Source of the DNA: Alphaproteobacteria bacterium
GTDB lineage: Bacteria; Pseudomonadota; Alphaproteobacteria; UBA828
Assembly: GCA_030604165.1 (NCBI GenBank)
Contig: JAUVWK010000198.1
Span: 1 to 5,772 of the forward strand
Direction of reading: 5' to 3'
DNA: 5,772 nt
A program made the position numbers and the translations under genes. Shown one piece after another: positions 1 through 4,662 of this stretch. Under the pieces are notes generated by a model. That model was not told the DNA's origin. It saw only the letters and a program-made list of their open reading frames with translations, and made no database searches. Each line of letters starts with the position of its first letter. Position 1 is the first letter of the stretch.

Positions 1-56
1 TGCCTCCTACCCGACGGGCCGCCTGGACGATCCCACAAATCATCCCTGTGGGTCAT
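1..56 (-). CDS. Possible start of a third gene in the pyrBC operon, cut by the left edge
   Basis: An ATG at 56-54 opens a frame with no stop to the window edge: 18 codons, beginning MTHRDDLWDRPGGPSGRR. It starts 18 nt after the pyrC stop and has an AAGGA box 9 nt upstream, so it could be the next gene of the pyrBC transcript. In many alphaproteobacteria plsY (acyl-phosphate glycerol-3-phosphate acyltransferase) follows pyrC, but the visible residues are polar and show no membrane segment, so I cannot assign that. A second GGAGG box at 7-3 on the same strand would suit a start codon just outside the window. The visible frame may therefore be a short non-coding or leader stretch before the real gene. 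Confidence 0.3.
   Translation of the reverse strand, partial: MTHRDDLWDRPGGPSGRR
32..52. repeat. Short inverted repeat downstream of pyrC
   Basis: CCCACA (32-37) and TGTGGG (47-52) form a perfect 6-bp stem around a 9-nt loop, 23 nt beyond the pyrC stop. On the pyr strand the stem is followed by ATCGTCC with no T-run, so it does not look like an intrinsic terminator. It may be a weak pause or processing hairpin, or simply chance within the putative next coding frame. Confidence 0.35.
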
Positions 57-65
57 TATCACCGT

Positions 66-70
66 TCCTT
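66..70 (-). promoter_or_regulatory. Ribosome binding site for the possible gene after pyrC
   Basis: AAGGA reads on the minus strand 9 nt ahead of the ATG at 56. It lies just past the pyrC stop at 77-75. It is the main argument that translation restarts downstream of pyrC. Confidence 0.4.
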
Positions 71-74
71 GGTA

Positions 75-1382
75 CTAAGCGTCGTAGGTGTAGACGGTGC
101 GGCCGTCCACCACCGTGCGGAGCGCCCGGCCGCGCACCTCCCGGCCGTCGAAGGGCGAGTTTCTCGACTTGCTGTGAAAGCGGTCATTGTCGATTTGCCA
201 CGGCAGCGCCGCGTCGAACAGCAAGAGGTCCGCGGGCGCGCCGCGCTTGAGCCGGCCGGCCGGTAGAGCCAACAGATCCGCCGGTCCGACCGTCATCCGT
301 TGCAGTACGTCCAGCAGCGGTATCTCGCCCTGGTGATAGAGCTCGAGCGCCAGCGCCAGCATGGTCTCCAGGCCGACCACGCCATTGGCGGCGTGGGCCA
401 TGGTCACGCGCTTGCTCTCCTGATCGTGCGGCGCGTGGTCGGTGGCGATGGCGTCGATGGTGCCGTCCTTGAGGCCGGCGACGACGGCTTGGCGGTTTGC
501 CTCGCTGCGCAGGGGTGGCGCCATCTTGGCGTAGGTGCGGTAATCGCCCACGGCATCGTCGGTGAGGGTGAAGTGATGCGGCGCCGCCTCGCAGCTCACG
601 GCGAGGCCCCGCGCCTTGGCCTTGCGCACGGCCTCGATCCCCTCGGAGGTGGAAATATGCGCGACGTGATAGCGCCCGCCGGTGAGCTCGACCAGCCGCA
701 AATCGCGCTCCACCACCACCACTTCCGAGACCTCCGGGATCCCGGGCAGGCCGAGCCGCGTGGCGACCTCGCCCTCCGCCATGCAGCCGCAACCCGAGAG
801 CGACAGGTCTTCGGCATGCTGGCTGATCAGCAGACCGAAGGTGCTGGCGTAGCTCAGCGCCCGGCGCATCACCAGACTGTCGGCGATCGGCAGCCCGTCG
901 TCGGTGAAGCCGACCGCGCCGGCCTCGGCGAGCATGCCCATCTCGGTGATCTGCTTGCCCTCGAGGCCGCGCGTGACCGCGGCAAAGGGGTAAACCTTGA
1001 CACTCGCGGCCTCGCGCGCGCGGCGCTGGATGAATTCGATCAACGCCACGTCGTCGATCACGGGCATGGTGTTGGGCATGCAGGCCATGCTGGTCACGCC
1101 GCCCGCGGCGGCGGCCGCGCAGCCCGTGGCGATGGTCTCCTTGTGCTCGTGGCCCGGCTCGCGCAGATGCACATGCATGTCGACCAAACCCGGGCACAGA
1201 TAGTGGCCCTCGCAGTCCACCACCGCGACGCCGTCGGGCACGCCGTCGCCGAACAGGTTGGGCCCGAGATCGGCGATCCGCTCGCCGTCGGTCAGCAGCG
1301 CGCCGGCCTGGTCCAGGCCGCTGTCCGGGTCAAGCAGGTGGGCGTTGACGTAGGCGGTCGGCGGCGGGTTGTGGTTTGCCAT
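75..1382 (-). CDS. pyrC: Dihydroorotase, class I
   Basis: This cytosolic zinc amidohydrolase interconverts N-carbamoyl-L-aspartate and L-dihydroorotate, the third step of de novo pyrimidine synthesis. The 435 residues match the usual class I length. The amidohydrolase barrel motifs appear in order: DMHVHLREPG at 68-77 (metal ligands H70 and H72, substrate arginine R74), MPNT at 102-105, FTDDG at 159-163, HAED at 189-192, AHIST at 241-245, EAAPHH at 265-270, a KMAPPLR loop at 286-292, ATDHAPH at 313-319 (D315 expected as the catalytic base) and NSPFDG at 408-413. The set looks complete, unlike the degenerate pyrC' partner of PyrB in pseudomonads. The ATG lies 9 nt after the pyrB stop, with a GAGAG box at 1393-1389 overlapping the TGA of pyrB, which points to coupled translation. 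In the substrate loop, the alanine at 288 replaces the more common asparagine. Confidence 0.96.
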   Translation of the reverse strand: MANHNPPPTAYVNAHLLDPDSGLDQAGALLTDGERIADLGPNLFGDGVPDGVAVVDCEGHYLCPGLVDMHVHLREPGHEHKETIATGCAAAAAGGVTSMACMPNTMPVIDDVALIEFIQRRAREAASVKVYPFAAVTRGLEGKQITEMGMLAEAGAVGFTDDGLPIADSLVMRRALSYASTFGLLISQHAEDLSLSGCGCMAEGEVATRLGLPGIPEVSEVVVVERDLRLVELTGGRYHVAHISTSEGIEAVRKAKARGLAVSCEAAPHHFTLTDDAVGDYRTYAKMAPPLRSEANRQAVVAGLKDGTIDAIATDHAPHDQESKRVTMAHAANGVVGLETMLALALELYHQGEIPLLDVLQRMTVGPADLLALPAGRLKRGAPADLLLFDAALPWQIDNDRFHSKSRNSPFDGREVRGRALRTVVDGRTVYTYDA

Positions 1383-1391
1383 CGGCGGCTC

Positions 1392-2366
1392 TCAGTACGC
1401 ACTCGGTAAGGCCGGCGCATTGCGGCCCAGGATGTCGAGACAGGCTTGGCGCACCGCGAGGCCGAGTTCCACCTGATCGAGAATCACGGAGCGGGTGATG
1501 TCGTCGGCCACCGCGCTGTCGATCTCCACGCCCCGGTTCATGGGCCCCGGATGCATGATCAGGGCGTCGGGCTTGGCCACCGAGAGCTTTTCTTTGTCGA
1601 GACCGAAGAAGTGAAAATACTCGCGCGTCGACGGCACGTAGGTGCCCTGCATACGCTCCGACTGCAGACGCAGCATCATGATGATGTCGCAGTCCTCGAG
1701 GCCGGCCCGCATGTCGTGAAAAATTTCCACTCCCATGCGCTCGATGGCCGTCGGCAGCAAGGTCGGCGGCGCCACCAGCCGAACCCGCGCGCCCATGGCG
1801 TTGAGCAGGTGAATATTGGAACGCGCCACGCGGCTGTGCATGACATCGCCGCAGATCGCCACGCTCAGGCCGCGCAAGTCGCCGCGCCGGCGGCGGATGG
1901 TGAGCGCGTCCACGAACGCCTGGGTCGGATGCTCGTGGCTGCCGTCGCCGGCGTTGATGACGGCGCAGTTGACATGGTTGGACAGCAGCGTCACCGCGCC
2001 CGCGTCCGGGTGACGCACCACCAGCACGTCGGGCCGCATGGCGTTCAGGGTCATCGCCGTGTCGATCAGGGTCTCGCCCTTCTTGATGGCCGAGGTTGCG
2101 ACCGAGATGTTGATGACATCGGCGCCGAGCCGCTTGCCGGCCAACTCGAACGAGGTGCGCGTGCGCGTCGAGGTCTCGAAAAAGAGTAGGATCAAGGTGC
2201 GGCCGCGCAGCACGTCGCGCTTTTTCTGCGCCTCGCGATTGAGCGCCACATAGCTTTCGGCGAGCTCGAGGAGAATCGCGATCTCTTCGGGAGAGAGACC
2301 TTCGATCCCGAGGAGATGGCGATGCACGAACGTGCTGGGCAGCGGAATGGGCTGCATCAAAATCAT
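1392..2366 (-). CDS. pyrB: Aspartate carbamoyltransferase, catalytic chain
   Basis: It condenses carbamoyl phosphate with L-aspartate to give N-carbamoyl-L-aspartate, the committed step of pyrimidine synthesis; the family works as cytosolic trimers. The 324 residues are close to family length. Visible motifs are FFETSTRTRTSFE at 62-74 (the STRTR carbamoyl-phosphate loop at 66-70), SAIKKGE at 92-98 (mobile active-site loop), RHPDAGA at 118-124, NAGDGSHEHPTQ at 138-149, GDVMHSRVARSN at 173-184, MLRLQSERM at 231-239 (aspartate-binding loop) and MHPGPMNRGVEI at 271-282. The usual HPTQALLD reads HPTQAFVD. No pyrI lies beside it; in this layout PyrB usually acts alone or complexed with PyrC. Two starts are possible: ATG at 2366, with GGGAG 10 nt upstream, or ATG at 2357 (fourth residue), with AAGAG 9 nt upstream. 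I keep the longer form. Confidence 0.97.
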   Translation of the reverse strand: MILMQPIPLPSTFVHRHLLGIEGLSPEEIAILLELAESYVALNREAQKKRDVLRGRTLILLFFETSTRTRTSFELAGKRLGADVINISVATSAIKKGETLIDTAMTLNAMRPDVLVVRHPDAGAVTLLSNHVNCAVINAGDGSHEHPTQAFVDALTIRRRRGDLRGLSVAICGDVMHSRVARSNIHLLNAMGARVRLVAPPTLLPTAIERMGVEIFHDMRAGLEDCDIIMMLRLQSERMQGTYVPSTREYFHFFGLDKEKLSVAKPDALIMHPGPMNRGVEIDSAVADDITRSVILDQVELGLAVRQACLDILGRNAPALPSAY

Positions 2367-2376
2367 CTCTTAGCGA

Positions 2377-2414
2377 CTCCCGGGGCGGCCCGCAAGAGGG
2401 TCGGGCCAAGCCCC
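2377..2414 (-). promoter_or_regulatory. pyrB leader hairpin abutting its ribosome binding site
   Basis: On the plus strand GGGGCGGCCCG (2382-2392) can pair with CGGGCC (2402-2407) plus GCCCC (2410-2414), an 11-bp GC stem with a 2-nt bulge and a 9-nt loop. In pyrB mRNA the 3' arm ends directly against GGGAG (2381-2377), the likely Shine-Dalgarno box 10 nt before the ATG. An alternative pairing of GAGGG (2416-2412) with CCCTC (2400-2396) on the mRNA strand would break the large stem. No U-run follows, so it is not a standard terminator. The pairing is seen; any role in translation or attenuation control of pyrBC is inferred. Confidence 0.4.
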
Positions 2415-2420
2415 TCAGAT

Positions 2421-2471
2421 GGGCCGCGAATCCGGATCGGACAAGGCGCCGCGCGGCACCGATCGCGGGCC
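2421..2471. repeat. Imperfect GC-rich palindrome upstream of pyrB
   Basis: Three nested pairings share nearly the same centre. The outer arms are GGCCGCG (2422-2428) with CGCGGGCC (2464-2471, one bulged G). The middle arms are GATCGG (2435-2440) with CCGATC (2459-2464). The core GGCGCCGCGCGGCACC (2445-2460) is self-complementary with one mismatch. It would fall in the 5' leader of pyrB if the pyr promoter lies to its right. In DNA this rich in G and C, part of it may be chance. Confidence 0.35.
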
Positions 2472-2488
2472 GACAGTCGCCGACTCGC

Positions 2489-2521
2489 GGTGCGAACGCT
2501 TTGCCCGGCGTGAACGCTTTG
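2489..2521. repeat. Tandem direct repeat overlapping the -35 box of hyuA
   Basis: GGTGCGAACGCTTTG (2489-2503) recurs as GGCGTGAACGCTTTG (2507-2521), two mismatches in 15, with a period of 18 bp. The conserved core is GAACGCTTTG. The second copy ends inside the TTGACA box at 2519-2524. Paired half-sites in this position suit an activator or repressor of the rightward promoter, but I cannot name the factor. Confidence 0.5.
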
Positions 2522-2547
2522 ACAGGGGCTCCGGAATCCTCTACCTT
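2519..2547 (+). promoter_or_regulatory. Predicted sigma-70-type promoter for hyuAB
   Basis: A perfect TTGACA (2519-2524) stands 17 bp upstream of TACCTT (2542-2547), which keeps the first two and last bases of TATAAT. A start of transcription near 2554 would give a leader of about 60 nt. TTTAAT at 2546-2551 is a better -10 match but its 21-bp spacing is too long. I found no equally convincing leftward promoter for pyrB. Confidence 0.45.
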
Positions 2548-2589
2548 TAATTGGGATATGATATCCGTATAGTGGACATGGAATTCCGG
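2531..2589. promoter_or_regulatory. Nested dyad, candidate operator for hyuAB
   Basis: The inner arms GGATAT (2554-2559) and ATATCC (2561-2566) form a perfect palindrome around the single base 2560. The outer arms CCGGAAT (2531-2537) and ATTCCGG (2583-2589) are also perfect inverted copies, and their axis is the same base, 2560. The inner palindrome sits at the predicted transcription start, where a bound repressor would block initiation. The symmetry is seen directly; the regulator is unknown and no regulator gene lies in the window. Confidence 0.45.
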
Positions 2590-2596
2590 CTCGGTT

Positions 2597-2603
2597 AGGG
2601 AGG
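2597..2603 (+). promoter_or_regulatory. Ribosome binding site of hyuA
   Basis: AGGGAGG lies 10 nt ahead of the ATG at 2614. It is a strong match to the anti-Shine-Dalgarno sequence and fixes the start, which is also where the conserved nucleotide-binding motif DTGGTFTD (residues 8-15) requires the protein to begin. Confidence 0.8.
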
Positions 2604-2613
2604 CCGCAACGCA

Positions 2614-4662
2614 ATGGGCCTGAGGATCGCCATCGACACCGGCGGCACGTTTACCGACGTGGTCGCGATCGATGAATCCGGCGCGCAATACGCGATCAAA
2701 ACGCCGAGCACACCGTCGGATCCGAGTATCGGTCTCCTCACGGGTATCGAAAAGGCGGTCGCGGTCGCTGGGCAATCGAGCGGCGCGGTCGAGGCCCTGT
2801 TGAACGGCACCACGACCGCGACCAACGCCTTGCTCGAGCACAAGTTCGAGGGGCTCGGGCTGATCGTCACCCAAGGGTTTCGCCATATCATAGAGATCGC
2901 CCGGCAATCTGTTCCGGACGGCTATGGCAATTCCTATTTTTGGGTCAAGCCGCGCCGTCTCGTGCCGTTGCATTTGGTGCGCGAAGTGCCGGGCCGTATG
3001 ACTCACGACGGCGCGGAGATCGCGCCGCTCGATGAGCAGGCGGTGGTCAAGGCGGCGGGCGAATTGGCCGAACAAGGCGTGCGCTGTGTCGCGGTCTGTT
3101 TAATGCACGCCTATGCCAACGAGAGCCACGAGCGCCGCGCGGGCGCGCTGATCACCGAGCATTTCCCGGACCTGTTCGTCTCGCTTTCCTCGCGGGTGTT
3201 GCCCGAATATCGCGAATATGAGCGGGCCATGACCACCTTGATCGATGTTCTGGTCAAGCCGTATTGCAAGACCTATCTGGGCCATGCCGCTGAGCAGGTG
3301 CGCGCGCAATCCGGCGATATCCCGTTTCTGATCATGCAATCGAACGGCGGCGTCGTCAGCCACGCGGCCGCCGGCGACAAGCCGGTGACCATGCTGCTGT
3401 CCGGGCCGGCCGCGGGCGTGCTCGGCGCCATCCATATGGCGCGCCTGGCCGGCTATGAAGACATCTTGACCCTCGATGTCGGCGGCACTTCGACCGACGT
3501 TTCCCTGGTCGAGAAGCTGACGCCCCAGCTCACCAGCTATTCGCTGATCGAAAATTACCCCGTGAAGACGCCCATGCTCGACATCGCCACGGTCGGCACC
3601 GGCGGCGGCTCGCTCGCCTGGGTCGACGCCTATGGCGGCATGAAGGTCGGCCCGCGCAGCGCCGGCGCCGATCCGGGGCCGATCTGCTACGGCCGCGGCG
3701 GCACCGAACCCACCGTGACCGATGCGGCGCTGGTGCTCGGCCGGCTCCCGAGCGCCTTGGTCGGCGGCGAGCTCGCGCTCGACCTCGAGGCGGCGCGCCG
3801 GGCTTTTCAGGCGCTCGGCGAGCGCTTCTCCATGGCGGCGGAAGAGGCCGCCGCCGGCGTTTTCGAGATCGCCGCCGCCAACCAGGTTCATGGCATTCGT
3901 CAGGTCACGGTGACCAAAGGGCGCGACCCCGGCGCCTACGCGATCGTCGCATTCGGCGGGGCCGGCGGCATGTTCGCCGCCGAGGTCGCCGATTTTCTCG
4001 ATATTCGCACCGTGCTCTCGCCGCCCAACCCCGGCAATCTTTCGGCCTTCGGCCTCCATGTCTCCGACATCAAGCGCGACTACATCCGCACCCTCGTGCG
4101 CCAGCAATCGAGTGCGGACGGCGACGAAATCGAGGCCGCGTGGGCGGAGCTCGAACAGCTCGGCCGCGACGAAATCATGGCCGAGGGCGTGCCCCAGGAT
4201 GCGATCGAGCTGGCGCGCTCGGCCGATGTTCGCTATGTCGGCGAGGGCTACGAGGTTGCGGTCTCGATCCCGACCGGCGTCAGCGGGCCGCAGGCGGTCG
4301 CTGCGGTCTGGTCCCAATTCCATACGGTCCACGAGCAAACCTTCGGTTTCGAATATGAGGGCGTACAGGATGTCGAGCTGGTAAATCTCCGGGTGCAGGC
4401 CGTCGGCACGGTCCATCGGCCCGAGGTGCCGCGCTTGCCGGCGGGCGGCAAGCCGCCGGCGCCGCATACCACGCGAGCGGTTTTTTGGCGCGCCCAGGGC
4501 TGGCAGCCATGCCCGATCTATCGGCGGGCGGAGTTCTCGGCCGGTGCGACGCTCGAAGGCCCGGTGATCATCGAGGAATATGGCTCCACCATCGTGGTGC
4601 CGGATGCGTGGCGGGTCGAGGTCGATTCGTATGGCAATCTCAAGCTGGAGCGGCAGCCATGA
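2614..4662 (+). CDS. hyuA: HyuA-type subunit of hydantoinase/oxoprolinase/ketone carboxylase family
   Basis: This is the ATP-binding subunit of a two-part ATP-dependent enzyme, of the family containing N-methylhydantoinase A, 5-oxoprolinase and the acetone and acetophenone carboxylases. The 682 residues match family length. The order is: N-terminal domain (about 3-183) with phosphate loop DTGGTFTD at 8-15 and NGTT at 64-67; central ASKHA-fold domain (about 200-490) with YREYERAMTT at 199-208, SNGG at 243-246, SGPAAG at 263-268, second phosphate loop DVGGTSTD at 288-295, GTGGGS at 328-333, SAGADPGPICYG at 349-360 and FGGAGG at 447-452; C-terminal domain (about 505-680) with EGPVIIEEYGSTIVVP at 648-663. 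GYGNSYFWVKP at 103-113 and GAGGMFA, where many relatives have GAGPLHA, suggest the acetophenone-carboxylase-like branch. No signal peptide or membrane segment is seen, so it should be cytosolic. The substrate is unknown. Confidence 0.9.
   Translation: MGLRIAIDTGGTFTDVVAIDESGAQYAIKTPSTPSDPSIGLLTGIEKAVAVAGQSSGAVEALLNGTTTATNALLEHKFEGLGLIVTQGFRHIIEIARQSVPDGYGNSYFWVKPRRLVPLHLVREVPGRMTHDGAEIAPLDEQAVVKAAGELAEQGVRCVAVCLMHAYANESHERRAGALITEHFPDLFVSLSSRVLPEYREYERAMTTLIDVLVKPYCKTYLGHAAEQVRAQSGDIPFLIMQSNGGVVSHAAAGDKPVTMLLSGPAAGVLGAIHMARLAGYEDILTLDVGGTSTDVSLVEKLTPQLTSYSLIENYPVKTPMLDIATVGTGGGSLAWVDAYGGMKVGPRSAGADPGPICYGRGGTEPTVTDAALVLGRLPSALVGGELALDLEAARRAFQALGERFSMAAEEAAAGVFEIAAANQVHGIRQVTVTKGRDPGAYAIVAFGGAGGMFAAEVADFLDIRTVLSPPNPGNLSAFGLHVSDIKRDYIRTLVRQQSSADGDEIEAAWAELEQLGRDEIMAEGVPQDAIELARSADVRYVGEGYEVAVSIPTGVSGPQAVAAVWSQFHTVHEQTFGFEYEGVQDVELVNLRVQAVGTVHRPEVPRLPAGGKPPAPHTTRAVFWRAQGWQPCPIYRRAEFSAGATLEGPVIIEEYGSTIVVPDAWRVEVDSYGNLKLERQP
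4647..4662 (+). promoter_or_regulatory. hyuB ribosome binding site and ATGA stop-start overlap
   Basis: GGAG (4647-4650), inside the last codons of hyuA, stands 8 nt before the hyuB ATG at 4659. That ATG overlaps the hyuA TGA at 4660-4662. This arrangement implies translational coupling and near-equal amounts of the two subunits. Confidence 0.75.

Noticed and set aside
32..60. Rho-independent terminator after pyrC
   Set aside because: The 6-bp stem is short and has no T-run after it on the pyr strand.
300..1409. Long plus-strand frame opposite pyrC (369 aa)
   Set aside because: It is antisense to a gene with complete dihydroorotase motifs. Its composition is rich in H, A, G, R and D, as expected of a mirror frame in GC-rich DNA, and no domain is recognisable.
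2557..2562. TATGAT as the -10 box of hyuA
   Set aside because: It matches TATAAT at five of six bases, but nothing like a -35 box lies 16-18 bp upstream (GAATCC at 17), and it falls inside the palindrome.
2555..2613. Leftward promoter for pyrB in the AT-richer part of the control region
   Set aside because: Minus-strand TATCAT and TTAAAG look like -10 boxes, but neither has a reasonable -35 at 16-18 bp, so I list no pyrB promoter.
1330..3075. Minus-strand frame of 581 aa spanning the divergent region
   Set aside because: It overlaps pyrB in another frame, crosses the control region and lies antisense to hyuA. It is low-complexity arginine- and alanine-rich sequence with no motifs.
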